The notes beneath the pieces were generated by a model that saw only the letters and a list, made by a program, of their open reading frames with translations, was not told the DNA's origin and searched no databases. A stretch of DNA of 42,049 nucleotides from an uncultured Verrucomicrobiota bacterium (GTDB lineage: Bacteria > Verrucomicrobiota > Verrucomicrobiia > Limisphaerales > UBA9464): NCBI GenBank assembly GCA_903916195.1, contig CAIWVP010000181.1, forward strand, positions 1 to 42,049, in the 5' to 3' direction. A program made the position numbers and the translations under genes. Below, in pieces: positions 1 through 8,374 of the stretch. The stretch's first letter is position 1, and each line of letters begins with the position of its first letter.

Positions 1-394
1 ATCCAATGGGGTGAGCGGAACTTGCCCGGGCTTGTCACAGCAAAGCAACAAAATAGAGGCGAACAACGGGACGGAGGGCGGGGTCAGATCCATCCCGCAT
101 CGGAACTCCGAGGGGGGCGATACCCCCACGACAAAAGGCCCCAAGGACAAGCGGCCCCTGATCCAGGCCGGCAGTCATGGAATCGGGCGCGGAGTGGCCC
201 TTTGGCGGATCCGGGTGTGCGGAACTCTTCCCGCGCCGGGCCGAGCGCAACGTGGCGCAGCGGCTGGTCGCAAACCTGGGCTCCGGGTGGACCGCAACCG
301 CGAGGGGCTGCCGGCTCGCCGGCAGGAAGGTTGGAAGTACGGCGCTCGCCCGCCGATCTTGCCTGGCCCCTGTGTCCTGGGAGCAAGCCCCCCC
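1..394. other. intergenic, no gene recognised
   Basis: The first 394 bases lie downstream of clpX on the minus strand. Open frames cross it on both strands, but their translations are arginine, proline and glycine rich, match no family I know and run antisense into clpX. No tRNA, rRNA or clear terminator with a T-tract is visible. It may hold the end of a neighbouring gene outside the window or degenerate repeat sequence. Confidence 0.5.
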
Positions 395-1657
395 TTACGC
401 CGCGGCCGCCATCGGCTTGGTCTGGACCCACGGGAGCGCCTCGCCGAGCACGACCGCGCGGTTGATGGTGACCGAGGAGATGTCCGGCGCCGTCGGCACC
501 TCGAACATCACGTCCCGCATCAGCCGCTCGACCAGCCCGCGGAGGGCGCGGGCGCCGGTGCCCTTTTTGACCGCTTGGGCGGCCAGTTCCCGTATGGCAT
601 CGGCGGTGAACGTCAGCTCGACGCCGTCGAGCGAGAGAAGCTTGGCGAACTGTTTGACCAATGCGTCCTTGGGCTCGGTGAGGATCCGGACCAGGTCCTC
701 TTCGCTGAGCTCATCCAGCACGCTGACCACCGGGAGACGTCCGATGAACTCGGGGATGTATCCGTACGACAGGAGGTCTTCCGGCTCGACGCGTTTGAGG
801 ACCTCGTGGGTCGTGATCTTGGCCGCCTGCTCGGCCTCGGCGCCGGCGGCGAAACCCATGACCCGACGCCCGAGGCGTCGCTGGATGGCGCGGTCCAACC
901 CGACGAACGCGCCGCCGCAGATGAACAGGATGTCGGTGGTGTCCACCCGGATGTACTCCTGCTGAGGATGTTTGCGTCCGCCCTGCGGCGGCACGGAGCA
1001 GACCGTGCCTTCGAGGATCTTGAGCAGGCCTTGTTGCACGCCTTCGCCGGAGACGTCGCGGGTGATGGAGACGTTCTCGGTCTTGCGGGCGATCTTATCG
1101 ATCTCGTCGATGTAGATGATGCCCATCTGGGCCCGCTTCACGTCGTAATCGGCGTTCTGGAGCAGCCGGAGGATGATGTTCTCGACATCTTCGCCGACGT
1201 AGCCGGCCTCGGTGATGGAGGTCGCGTCCGCGATGGCGAAGGGGACGTCGATCAGCTTGGCGATGGTCTGGGCGGCCAAGGTCTTGCCGCAACCGGTCGG
1301 CCCGATGAGCAGCACGTTGCTCTTCTGCAGATGGACGTCGTCGGGGTCCTTGGTCGCACCGCCGTTGCTCAGCACGCGCTTGTAGTGGTTGTACACGGCG
1401 ACGCTCAAGGTGCGCTTGGCGTCTTCTTGGCCGATCAGATGGGCGTCGAGATGCCGCTTGAGATCGGCCGGCTTGGGCACGTTGAGCCGCCGGAGCTCCT
1501 TGGTGGTCTCCTGGCGCTGCTCCTTGGCCAGCACGCCTTGGCAGACAACCACGCAGCCGTCGCAGATGTAGACACCGGGGCCGGCGATGAGCTTCTTCAC
1601 CTCCGAGCGGCTCTTGCCGCAGAAGCTGCACATCGTGATCTGGTTCGCACGCGCCAT
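395..1657 (-). CDS. clpX: ClpX, ATP-binding unfoldase of the ClpXP protease
   Basis: AAA+ unfoldase that recognises degradation tags, unfolds cytoplasmic substrates and feeds them to ClpP. From the ATG at 1657 the protein has 420 residues, close to the 424 of E. coli. The N-terminal C4 zinc-binding domain has Cys 10, 13, 32 and 35. Walker A GPTGCGKT is at about 119-126, the pore loop GYVG at 152-155, Walker B IYIDEID at 181-187 and the RKH loop at 228-230. The ClpP-docking loop, usually IGF, reads VMGF near 267. The open frame continues upstream of 1657 but that extension has no ClpX similarity, so I start at MARANQ. clpP lies about 1.45 kb upstream on the same strand, separated by two DoxX-like genes, so the two are probably transcribed separately. 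Confidence 0.97.
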   Translation of the reverse strand: MARANQITMCSFCGKSRSEVKKLIAGPGVYICDGCVVVCQGVLAKEQRQETTKELRRLNVPKPADLKRHLDAHLIGQEDAKRTLSVAVYNHYKRVLSNGGATKDPDDVHLQKSNVLLIGPTGCGKTLAAQTIAKLIDVPFAIADATSITEAGYVGEDVENIILRLLQNADYDVKRAQMGIIYIDEIDKIARKTENVSITRDVSGEGVQQGLLKILEGTVCSVPPQGGRKHPQQEYIRVDTTDILFICGGAFVGLDRAIQRRLGRRVMGFAAGAEAEQAAKITTHEVLKRVEPEDLLSYGYIPEFIGRLPVVSVLDELSEEDLVRILTEPKDALVKQFAKLLSLDGVELTFTADAIRELAAQAVKKGTGARALRGLVERLMRDVMFEVPTAPDISSVTINRAVVLGEALPWVQTKPMAAAA

Positions 1658-1967
1658 CGGCCATGACCATGCCGATATCCAAGCCTGACGCCAGAGCAAG
1701 ATGCCGGACGGAAGAGCGAAGGGCACCCGCCTTCCGGTTGGATCGGTTGGGATGCGCTGGGTCGGGTCGGTCCGGAGAGGTCCCGCAGCGAAGGCGCCGC
1801 CGTGCGACTGCGGATGCCGGCAGTTCAACCCGGGCCACGGAAACGAGACTCGATCCTCGCCGCCGTGCCTGTGCCTGTTTCTTGGGGGGCCGCTTCGCTC
1901 TCCCCTTTGGCGAAGATCTTGGCGAAGGTCCTCAGGACGGATGGACAATGATGCTATGCTCCCGCCA
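1658..1967. other. intergenic between divergent clpX and DoxX-like gene
   Basis: About 310 bases separate the clpX start on the minus strand from the DoxX-like start on the plus strand. Promoters for both genes should lie here. Apart from the extended -10 listed separately I see no further gene, and the frames that cross it are arginine-rich and unrecognisable. Confidence 0.5.
1952..1960 (+). promoter_or_regulatory. extended -10 element before DoxX-like gene
   Basis: TGCTATGCT fits an extended -10 (TGn followed by TATGCT). It ends 7 bases before the GTG at 1968, which would make the transcript leaderless. I see no good -35 at 17 bases. The call rests on the match and on the same arrangement at other genes here. 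Confidence 0.35.
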
Positions 1968-2297
1968 GTGAACCCTGGACTGGTCCTTTTCTCATCCCTC
2001 TCCTTTCTCGCCTACGGGTCGGCTTGCTTTCTCTCCGCCTATATGAAGCGGGAGTTCGACCGCTACCAGATGGGTTCGCTGCGCATGCTGGTAGGTGGGT
2101 TGCAGCTTTGCGCGGCGATCGGACTGCTGGCCGGCCAGAGCCAACCGTGGATAGGACGCACGGCGTCCGCCGGGCTTGCCGTCATGATGCTGGTCGCCGT
2201 CGGCGTCCGGATCAGGATCAAGGACACCGTCTTCCAGGCGGTCCCGGCGCTGCTCTATCTGGCGCTGAACGCGTACCTTTGTCTGGCGGCGTTCTGA
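1968..2297 (+). CDS. DoxX-like small membrane protein
   Basis: Small integral membrane protein with about four hydrophobic segments over 109 residues. The motif YMKREFDRY after the first helix, a central [14 protein letters not shown] and the ending [13 protein letters not shown] resemble the DoxX-like family, whose members are mostly of unknown role and sometimes linked to redox or quinone metabolism. The start is uncertain. ATG 1941 and ATG 1956 are also in frame, but GTG 1968 begins just before the first membrane segment and lies 7 bases after a good extended -10. The gene converges on another DoxX-like gene, with 12 bases between their ends. No specific function can be given. Confidence 0.7.
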   Translation: MNPGLVLFSSLSFLAYGSACFLSAYMKREFDRYQMGSLRMLVGGLQLCAAIGLLAGQSQPWIGRTASAGLAVMMLVAVGVRIRIKDTVFQAVPALLYLALNAYLCLAAF

Positions 2298-2309
2298 TCC
2301 GACGACACC

Positions 2310-2723
2310 TCAGAACAACGCGATGGCGGCGCACATCGCGAGCACGGCGATGGAGGGCAGGGCTTTCTTGATCGGGTCTTTCGCCCTGAGGTGCATGAAG
2401 AACGCTCCCAGCATCAGCAACCCGAGGCCGATCGCGGCCGGTTGTGCGAAGCGGTGGATCCAGATGGCGGCAAGCAAGGCGAGCGCCAGCCCGACCTTGA
2501 GCACGCCGATCACGCACATGAACCAGAACGGCAGCCCGTAGGCGGCGAACTCCTCGCGCAGGTTTCTCGCTTCACCGCCGCGATAAGGTGTCGTTTGCCC
2601 CGACCGGAGCATCCACACGTTCAGGATCCCGAGACCCACGACAAGCTGCAAGGCGATGAGGATGTATCCCACGGTGGTGTCAGATGAAGTGACCCGATCG
2701 GCTCCGATCTTGCAATCTTGCAC
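2310..2723 (-). CDS. DoxX-family membrane protein
   Basis: Predicted inner-membrane protein with four hydrophobic stretches: an N-terminal YILIALQLVVGLGILNVWML, then around FWFMCVIGVLKVGLALALLAA, around AAIGLGLLMLGAFFM, and a C-terminal SIAVLAMCAAIALF. The size and the short basic HLRAKDPIKKALP link before the last helix fit the DoxX or DoxX-like superfamily. The longest frame starts at GTG 2723 (137 residues), but GTG 2672 (120 residues) starts just before the first helix and may be the real one. It lies downstream of clpP on the same strand and converges with a second DoxX-like gene. Function unknown. Confidence 0.72.
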   Translation of the reverse strand: MQDCKIGADRVTSSDTTVGYILIALQLVVGLGILNVWMLRSGQTTPYRGGEARNLREEFAAYGLPFWFMCVIGVLKVGLALALLAAIWIHRFAQPAAIGLGLLMLGAFFMHLRAKDPIKKALPSIAVLAMCAAIALF

Positions 2724-3107
2724 CGTTGACTGAGGACCCGCAAGCGGATCGGCTGCATCCTCTCCTTGCGATCAAGCGGCGGAGGCAGGCTAGCCCGCAG
2801 CGGAGGTTCTGTCGGCTCGCCACGGCGGGTGGTGCCGAGCCGGGCGTGGAGGAATCCGAGGGTCCCCTTCAGCGTCCGCGACCGGAAGAAACCGTGGCCG
2901 GTGCTCTCGGGAGGAAGGTCCTTGGGGGAGGCTGGCACGTCGCCAACCGAGGCATCGGCAGCAGCTTGGTCCGGACAGAATTTCTGCGCCACCGCGCCCC
3001 AAGGGGTAAGCGCGAAGCCGGGAGGGATGACTTTTCAGTCCGGCGCGTCGTCGGATGCCCGGCATGCGAGGGCGGGTCAGAAAACCCGCCCCCTGTCCGG
3101 CCCGGGA
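2724..3107. other. intergenic after clpP, with one hairpin
   Basis: This 384-base gap separates clpP from the next minus-strand gene. I find no credible coding region. An 8-base inverted repeat at 3070-3077 and 3084-3091 (GGGCGGGT and its complement, 6-base loop) sits just downstream of the clpP stop. It could be a weak terminator but has no T-tract on either strand. The rest is GC-rich sequence without recognisable structure. Confidence 0.45.
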
Positions 3108-3761
3108 TCAGGTCGCGGTCAGCGCCCGTGAATCCTCGGCGACCAAGGCGGGGACCTCGCGACGCGACGCGACGACCTCGTCCACCAACCCGAAGGCCTT
3201 GGCCTCGGCGGCGGTCATGAAGTTGTCGCGGTCGCAGGCCTTCTCCACGGTCTCGTAGGGCTGGCCGGTGTGGTGGCCGATGAGGGTGTTGAGGCGCTGC
3301 TTGAGCCGGAGCATGTGCTTCACCCGGATCTCCACGTCGCTGGCCTGGCCTTCGGCTCCGCCGAGCACCTGGTGGATCATGATGTCGGCGTTCGGGAGGG
3401 CGAAGCGCTTGCCCTTGGTCCCCGCGCAGAGCAGCACCGCGCCCATGCTGGCGGCCATGCCGACGCAGTAGGTGTTCACGTCACAGGTGAGCCACTGCAT
3501 GGTGTCGTAGATGGCGAGCCCGGCCGAGACGCTGCCGCCCGGCGAGTTGATGTAGAAGTGGATGTCCTTCTTCGGGTCGTTCATCTGGAGGAAGAGGAAC
3601 TGCGCGACGATGACGTTGGCGACCATGTCATCGACCGGGGTGCCGAGGAACACGATGCGGTCCTTGAGCAGCCGGCTGTACAGGTCGTATCCGCGTTCGC
3701 CGCGGCCGTCCTGCTCGATGACCATCGGGATGGAGAAATTCCGGGGGGGCTGGTTTTTCAA
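3108..3761 (-). CDS. clpP: ClpP, ATP-dependent Clp protease proteolytic subunit
   Basis: Serine protease subunit that forms the tetradecameric chamber of ClpXP and ClpAP. With the TTG start at 3761 the protein has 217 residues. The catalytic triad is Ser105 (GMAASMGA), His130 (MIHQ) and Asp179 (DRDNF). The N-terminal IPMVIEQ and the [13 protein letters not shown] segment are typical of the family. The only nearby ATG (3725) would begin at MVIEQ and lose the conserved residues just before it, so the TTG is preferred although rare. A TTGACG/TAAGTT promoter-like pair ends 9 bases before the TTG. The gene is separated from clpX by the two DoxX-like genes. Confidence 0.96.
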   Translation of the reverse strand: MKNQPPRNFSIPMVIEQDGRGERGYDLYSRLLKDRIVFLGTPVDDMVANVIVAQFLFLQMNDPKKDIHFYINSPGGSVSAGLAIYDTMQWLTCDVNTYCVGMAASMGAVLLCAGTKGKRFALPNADIMIHQVLGGAEGQASDVEIRVKHMLRLKQRLNTLIGHHTGQPYETVEKACDRDNFMTAAEAKAFGLVDEVVASRREVPALVAEDSRALTAT

Positions 3762-3770
3762 AGCGCGCGA

Positions 3771-3799
3771 AACTTAGGAGGGGCTCCCGGTAGCGTCAA
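3771..3799 (-). promoter_or_regulatory. sigma-70-like promoter of clpP
   Basis: Read on the minus strand, TTGACG (3799-3794) and TAAGTT (3776-3771) are separated by 17 bases. The -10 ends 9 bases before the TTG start of clpP, so transcription would begin 2-3 bases from the start codon. This is the best-matching promoter in the window. Confidence 0.55.
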
Positions 3800-3837
3800 G
3801 GAACCGGCCCGGTCCGCGTCGGACCGTCGCCGACCGG

Positions 3838-4578
3838 TCAAGTCTTCGCCGTCGCGGCCTCGTTCGCCGTGTTCGCCGTGTTCCGGCGGGCCTTGAGGCG
3901 ATGCAACGCGGCGGCCGCGGCGGCGCTCTCCGCGAGTTTTTTGCTGCGCCCGGTGCCCCGCGCGAGCTCGACGCCTTCGTGGGAGACCGCGGCCTCGAAC
4001 TGCCGGTCGTGGTCAGGTCCCTTCGACGAGATCTCGACGTAGTTGGGCGGATTGGGCGAGGAGGATTGGAGCATCTCCTGGAGCTCGCCCTTGGGGTTCT
4101 CGAGGTTCGGCAGCTCGCCGAGCTCGCCGAAGGAGCTGCGGAACTGGCGGGAGACCAGGTCACGGGCGGCTTCGTAGCCGGCGTCCAAGAACACCGCGCC
4201 GAGCACGGCTTCGAACGCGTCGGCCAACGTCGAGCTGCGGATGCGCCCGCCGGTGGTCTCCTCGCCACGGCTGAGGATCAGGAAATCGCCGATCTTGAGC
4301 CGGCGCCCTTGCTCCGCGAGCGAGGAGCGGTTCACGAACTGCGCCCGTGCCTGCGTGAGCGGGCCTTCCCCGTGCCCCGGGAAACGTTGGTAGAGCTCGT
4401 TGGTGAGGATGAGCTGCAGCACGGCATCGCCGAGGAACTCCAGCCGCTGGTTGTGGTGCTGCAGGTGCCCGACGCCGGCCTCGTGCGCCAGCGAGGGATG
4501 GGTGAGCGCGAGGATCAGCAGCTGACGGTCGCGGAAGGCGTGACCCAGCGAGGTCTCGAGGGCGGATGTGTCGATCAT
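3838..4578 (-). CDS. rnc: Ribonuclease III
   Basis: Double-stranded RNA endonuclease for rRNA and mRNA processing; 246 residues. The catalytic signature NQRLEFLGDAV lies at 43-53 with Glu47 and Asp51, and the second metal-site pair Asp120 and Glu123 is in LADAFEAVLGAVFLD. A C-terminal double-stranded RNA-binding domain spans about 150-228 (NPKGELQEMLQ through ESAAAAAALHRL). The extreme C-terminus carries a short NTANTAN tract encoded by a 9-base DNA repeat. The ATG at 4578 follows the upstream unknown gene by 37 bases and has no Shine-Dalgarno. Operon-like order on the minus strand is the unknown gene, rnc, then clpP, which has its own promoter-like signal. Confidence 0.96.
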   Translation of the reverse strand: MIDTSALETSLGHAFRDRQLLILALTHPSLAHEAGVGHLQHHNQRLEFLGDAVLQLILTNELYQRFPGHGEGPLTQARAQFVNRSSLAEQGRRLKIGDFLILSRGEETTGGRIRSSTLADAFEAVLGAVFLDAGYEAARDLVSRQFRSSFGELGELPNLENPKGELQEMLQSSSPNPPNYVEISSKGPDHDRQFEAAVSHEGVELARGTGRSKKLAESAAAAAALHRLKARRNTANTANEAATAKT

Positions 4579-4615
4579 GCTCGGACGGAGGCGGACGGTG
4601 CGGACGGTGCGGGAT

Positions 4616-5191
4616 TCAAACCGGGGCCAAGGTCGCCACCTCGCTGGGTGGATTGAACGGCTCTTCTTCGGGCGTGCCTTCGACCGGCAGGCCGTGCTCG
4701 AGCAGTTGCGCGACGTCGCGCTGGACGGCTTCGAGCTGCTCGAGGTGAAGGTCGGGATCGGCGATCGCGAAGATGTCGCCCGTCCGCGGCTGCTCGTAGA
4801 TGAAGACGCGGCGACCGTTCTCGCGGAGCTGCTGCTTCACCTTCAGCACCCGTTTGCGCTCGAGCATCACGGCGAGGATGTAGCAGGCCGGTGCATGGCT
4901 CGCGTCGCGTCGCTCCACGAGCTTCCGCAGGAGCGATTCCGCGTCGCCCTTCAGGATGGCGTCCGGTGTCACCGGCGGCGGCGCGTGGTACACGCCTTGC
5001 CAATGCGAGATGAGGTGCGGACGCGCCAGGATCTCCGCGCCGTGCGTGCGCCAGGCCTCGGCGGCGAGGTCCAAACGCTCGAATCCGTGACGCTGTTCCA
5101 GTAGCACGGTGTGGTAGGCCTCGCCGTCGGCGAACGCGCGGCCGCTCACGAGACAGACGTGGCCGCGGGACTGGATGTTCCACTCAAGCAT
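4616..5191 (-). CDS. conserved protein of unknown function
   Basis: A 191-residue soluble protein whose composition and codon use look like a real gene. It starts MLEWNIQSRGHVC and has a short CLVSGRAF motif near residues 13-20 and an ACYILAVMLERKRVLKV segment in the second half. It ends in an acidic, proline-rich tail. I recall similar proteins in planctomycetes and Verrucomicrobia, where the N-terminus can be a zinc ribbon. Here only one Cys remains near the N-terminus, so metal binding is doubtful. It lies 37 bases upstream of rnc on the same strand, which suggests co-transcription and possibly an RNA-related role, but that is inference. Confidence 0.75.
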   Translation of the reverse strand: MLEWNIQSRGHVCLVSGRAFADGEAYHTVLLEQRHGFERLDLAAEAWRTHGAEILARPHLISHWQGVYHAPPPVTPDAILKGDAESLLRKLVERRDASHAPACYILAVMLERKRVLKVKQQLRENGRRVFIYEQPRTGDIFAIADPDLHLEQLEAVQRDVAQLLEHGLPVEGTPEEEPFNPPSEVATLAPV

Positions 5192-5352
5192 GATGAAAGA
5201 AAGCGGCCGGAAGCCGGGGACGAGTTGACCGGACGAAGTATCGGGAAGCGCCCCATGACTTCAACCCGCTTTTGTGACGGACGCGGGGATCCGTCACCAT
5301 CGACCGTTCGCGGGCGTCCTCCTGGACCCGAGCGGAAGCACCGCGCCGTGCT

Positions 5353-6375
5353 TCAGCCGAGGCCCAGCGGCAAGGTGAGCTGGTTCTCCTTGCCCAGCGC
5401 CCACGCCTCGATGCCCATGTCGCGCAGCGTCGTGGCGAACTCCGCCGCGAACCCGTGCACGGTGAACACGCGTTTCGGCCCGACCCGCTTCACCAACTCG
5501 ATCAGATCCGGAAAATCCGCGTGGTCGCTGAGCGGGAACGCCGCGTCGGCCCGGTATCGATAACGGCAACCCGGTTCCATCGCCCAGCCGGTCAGCACGG
5601 CCGTGCGGACCTTCGGATGTTTCGATCGCAGCTCGTCGAGCTTCGGGCCCGGCGGGCAGATGACGACATGGCCTCCGGGCTGTTCGACATCCAGCGGTCG
5701 CCATCCGGGGAAGCGGTGTCCGCACGCCTCGTAGACCTCGGTCATCTTCGCCACCGGAGGGCTGAGCATCACCGGGATCGAAGCATCGGTGAGCGAGCGC
5801 AGGATCTCCTGGCTCTTCCCGAGCGAGTAGCACATCAGCACCGGTACCGCGCCTTCGGCCAGACCTGCGCGACAAAACGTCACGATATCGCGGACCACCT
5901 GGTCGGTCGGCGGCAGCACGTGGCGCGGGAGCCCGAAGGTGGTCTCCATGACCAGCGTGTCGGCGCGGCGCGGTCCGCAGATCTCGGCGGTGAGGCCGGG
6001 ACGCAGCTTGAAATCACCCGTGTAGAGCAACGAACCACTCTCCGTCTCGACCAACGACATCGCCGAACCGAAGATATGCCCGGCCGGCAGCAAAGTGAGC
6101 CCGAAGTCCGAGGTCCCGGGTCCAAGGTCGGTGGCGGAAGCGCGGTGGCCGAATCCGAGGACGTGTTCGGCGCGCTTGCCCGAGATCCGGGCCCGCATGA
6201 GCTTCTGCGTGGGCGCCGAGAAGACCACCCGGGCGTGGCGCGCGGTGTGGTCGCTGTGGGCGTGGGAGACGAAGACCGTCTCGTCCGGCCCGATCGCCTG
6301 GTGGGCATCCAGCCAAAGCCGGAGGGCGGGCAGATGGATCGCCCCTTTCACGTACCGGAACTCCAGCGCGGACAT
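5353..6375 (-). CDS. metallo-beta-lactamase-fold nuclease (Ysh1/ligase-associated exonuclease-like)
   Basis: Predicted two-zinc nuclease of the metallo-beta-lactamase/beta-CASP type, 340 residues. The metal motif HAHSDH is at about 38-43, followed by PAGHIFGSA, YTGDFK, LSDHADF near the C-terminal third and the final FTVHGFA histidine. This order matches proteins annotated as ligase-associated DNA exonuclease or exonuclease of the beta-lactamase fold involved in RNA processing. No ATP-dependent DNA ligase or Lhr helicase, the usual partners, is adjacent, so the DNA-repair label is not secure. The ATG at 6375 is chosen because the longer frame upstream has no similarity to the fold. The gene is divergent from dnaG across 196 bases. 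Confidence 0.85.
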   Translation of the reverse strand: MSALEFRYVKGAIHLPALRLWLDAHQAIGPDETVFVSHAHSDHTARHARVVFSAPTQKLMRARISGKRAEHVLGFGHRASATDLGPGTSDFGLTLLPAGHIFGSAMSLVETESGSLLYTGDFKLRPGLTAEICGPRRADTLVMETTFGLPRHVLPPTDQVVRDIVTFCRAGLAEGAVPVLMCYSLGKSQEILRSLTDASIPVMLSPPVAKMTEVYEACGHRFPGWRPLDVEQPGGHVVICPPGPKLDELRSKHPKVRTAVLTGWAMEPGCRYRYRADAAFPLSDHADFPDLIELVKRVGPKRVFTVHGFAAEFATTLRDMGIEAWALGKENQLTLPLGLG

Positions 6376-6451
6376 CGCGGACACCGTAGCCCGGACCGCC
6401 GCCGACCACGAACCTCGGTTCTTGGAGGGAACGAGGAGAATCGGGAAAGCA

Positions 6452-6495
6452 GGAAAACAGGAACCTGCGCCGGAGCCGCTTCTCTCCTGTTTTCC
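6452..6495. repeat. inverted repeat between the nuclease gene and dnaG
   Basis: GGAAAACAGGA at 6452-6462 and its exact reverse complement at 6485-6495 flank a 22-base spacer. The repeat lies between the two divergent start codons. It could be an operator-like site, a stem in the dnaG-side transcript, or a copy of a dispersed intergenic repeat; the sequence alone does not decide. Confidence 0.5.
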
Positions 6496-6533
6496 GGTCC
6501 TCCAGCCCATGACCGGCCGGGAACGAGTTCGCT

Positions 6534-6562
6534 CTGCCTCTCCGGGCCTTCCGTGTTCTACT
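6534..6562 (+). promoter_or_regulatory. possible dnaG promoter
   Basis: CTGCCT and TCTACT are 17 bases apart. The -10-like TCTACT ends 9 bases before the GTG chosen as the dnaG start. The -35 is weak. Confidence 0.3.
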
Positions 6563-6571
6563 CCGCCGGAC

Positions 6572-8374
6572 GTGCCGTTCTTCTCCGACAACTTCCGCGA
6601 ACAGGTCCGCGCCGCGAGCGACATCGTCGATATCATCGGCGGTTACCTGCCGCTCAAGCGCGCCGGCACCAACTTCGTCACGCTCTGCCCGTTCCATAAG
6701 GAAAAGTCGCCGAGCTTCAACGTGAACCCCTCGAAGCAGATCTTCCACTGCTTCGGCTGCCACAAGGGCGGCGACGTCTTCCGCTTCGTCCAGGACCACG
6801 AGAACATCACCTTCGTCGAGGCGCTGACCCGCCTCGCCGAGCGCGCCCGCATCCCGCTGGAGCACGAGGACAACCCCGGCGCCCAGCAGGCGCGCGGCGT
6901 GAAGGATTCGCTGCTCAAGCTGCACGAGGCCGTCGCCGCGCGCTGGCAGCAGTGCCTCGCCAACGAGGCCGGCGGCCAGGTCGCCCGCGAGTACCTCGCC
7001 AAGCGCGGCGTCGGTGCGGACGCGGTGAAGGAGTTCCGTCTCGGCGCGGCGCCCGAGGCGTGGGACGACACGGTGAACTGGGCCAAGGCCAAGGGATTCG
7101 ACCTCGCCCTCTGCGAACAGGCCGGACTGGTGATCAAGAAGGAGGAGACCGGCCGGCACTACGACCGTTTCCGAGGCCGGCTCATGTTCCCCATCTGTGA
7201 CGAGCAGGGCCGGGTGATCGCCTTCAGCGGACGCATCCTGCAAGGCGACGAGAAGACCGCGAAGTACGTGAACTCGCCGGAGACGCCGCTCTTCACCAAG
7301 GGCAAGGTCCTGTTCGCCCTCGACAAGGCCAAGCGCGCCATCCTCGACGCCGGCCACGCCATCGTGTGCGAAGGCCAGCTCGACACCATCGCCTGCCACG
7401 CCGCCGGCGTCCGCAACGTCATCGCGCCCCAGGGCACCGCGCTCACCGCCGACCATGCGCGCATCCTCAAGCGCTATGTCGACGAGGTCGTGCTCTGTTT
7501 CGACGGCGACAAGGCCGGCCGCAACGCCAGCATCCGCTCCTTCGAAGGCTTGCTCGGATCCGGCCTCGCCATCCGCGTCGCCAGCATCCCGGCGCCGGAC
7601 GACCCGGACAGCTTCCTTCGCCAGCACGGTGCGGAGGCTTTCCAAGCCGTCCTGAAGCGCGCCGAGGGCTACTTCGATTTCTACCTCCGCCACCTCTGCG
7701 CGGAGAACGACACCACGAGCGATCGCGGACGCATGCACGTCGTGCGGAAGATGGGCGAGGACCTCCACAAGACCGGCAACGCCGTGCTGCTCGACACCTA
7801 CGCGCAGAAGACAGGCCAGCGGCTCGGCGTGGGCGTGGACGCGGTGCGGACGGAATTTCGCAAGGCGCGGCCGGCGCCGGGCCGGTCCGAACCCGACGAA
7901 CCGCCGCTGACCGAGCCCGACGAAGGCGCCGCCGAACCGCCCGCGCGCCCGCCCCAGGCCGAGCTCTGGCTGCTGAAATATCTGCTGCTTTCGCCGGAGC
8001 AGGCGCACTTCGCGGCCGCGCACCTGGAACCGGCCTGGGTCACCCATCCCACGGTGCGGCGCATCGCGGCTCTGCACTTCTCCCTGGGCACGGATGTCGC
8101 CGGGTTGCTCGCGCAGTTCGAGGGTGATGATTTTGCGTGCCGGCTCATCACCGAATCAGCCAGCGAACAGCGGGCAATCCCCGAGCCGGAGAAGCAGCTG
8201 GCCGACGTGATCCTTCGCCTCCGTAACGCGAGCTTCGACCAACAAATCGCTGTGCTCAATGCGCAGTTGACCGACGCGGCTCTGTCGCACGAGAAGCATG
8301 TCGCTGCGCAGCTCGAACAGCAGCGCCTCCGTGCCGCACGCCGCCAACCGCTCCATCCGTTGGGGGACGCCTGA
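6572..8374 (+). CDS. dnaG: DNA primase DnaG
   Basis: Synthesises RNA primers at the replication fork. From GTG 6572 the protein has 600 residues. The CHC2 zinc finger uses Cys39, His42, Cys60 and Cys63 (CPFH and FHCFGC). The primase core follows, with RGRLMFPICDEQGRVIAFSGR, and the TOPRIM domain holds CEGQLDTIA and VVLCFDGDKAGRNA with the acidic metal-binding residues. A less conserved C-terminal region after about 430 would bind the replicative helicase. The frame is open further upstream, but family proteins begin a few residues before the helical IVDIIGGYLPLKRAG segment, which fits the GTG. No rpoD or rpsU neighbour is present, unlike the classical macromolecular synthesis operon. Confidence 0.96.
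   Translation: MPFFSDNFREQVRAASDIVDIIGGYLPLKRAGTNFVTLCPFHKEKSPSFNVNPSKQIFHCFGCHKGGDVFRFVQDHENITFVEALTRLAERARIPLEHEDNPGAQQARGVKDSLLKLHEAVAARWQQCLANEAGGQVAREYLAKRGVGADAVKEFRLGAAPEAWDDTVNWAKAKGFDLALCEQAGLVIKKEETGRHYDRFRGRLMFPICDEQGRVIAFSGRILQGDEKTAKYVNSPETPLFTKGKVLFALDKAKRAILDAGHAIVCEGQLDTIACHAAGVRNVIAPQGTALTADHARILKRYVDEVVLCFDGDKAGRNASIRSFEGLLGSGLAIRVASIPAPDDPDSFLRQHGAEAFQAVLKRAEGYFDFYLRHLCAENDTTSDRGRMHVVRKMGEDLHKTGNAVLLDTYAQKTGQRLGVGVDAVRTEFRKARPAPGRSEPDEPPLTEPDEGAAEPPARPPQAELWLLKYLLLSPEQAHFAAAHLEPAWVTHPTVRRIAALHFSLGTDVAGLLAQFEGDDFACRLITESASEQRAIPEPEKQLADVILRLRNASFDQQIAVLNAQLTDAALSHEKHVAAQLEQQRLRAARRQPLHPLGDA

Noticed and set aside
11-1666. 551-codon plus-strand frame over clpX
   Set aside because: It is the mirror of clpX codons; the sense protein has all ClpX motifs.
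6014-8077. 687-codon minus-strand frame over dnaG
   Set aside because: Antisense shadow; dnaG on the plus strand has the zinc and TOPRIM motifs.
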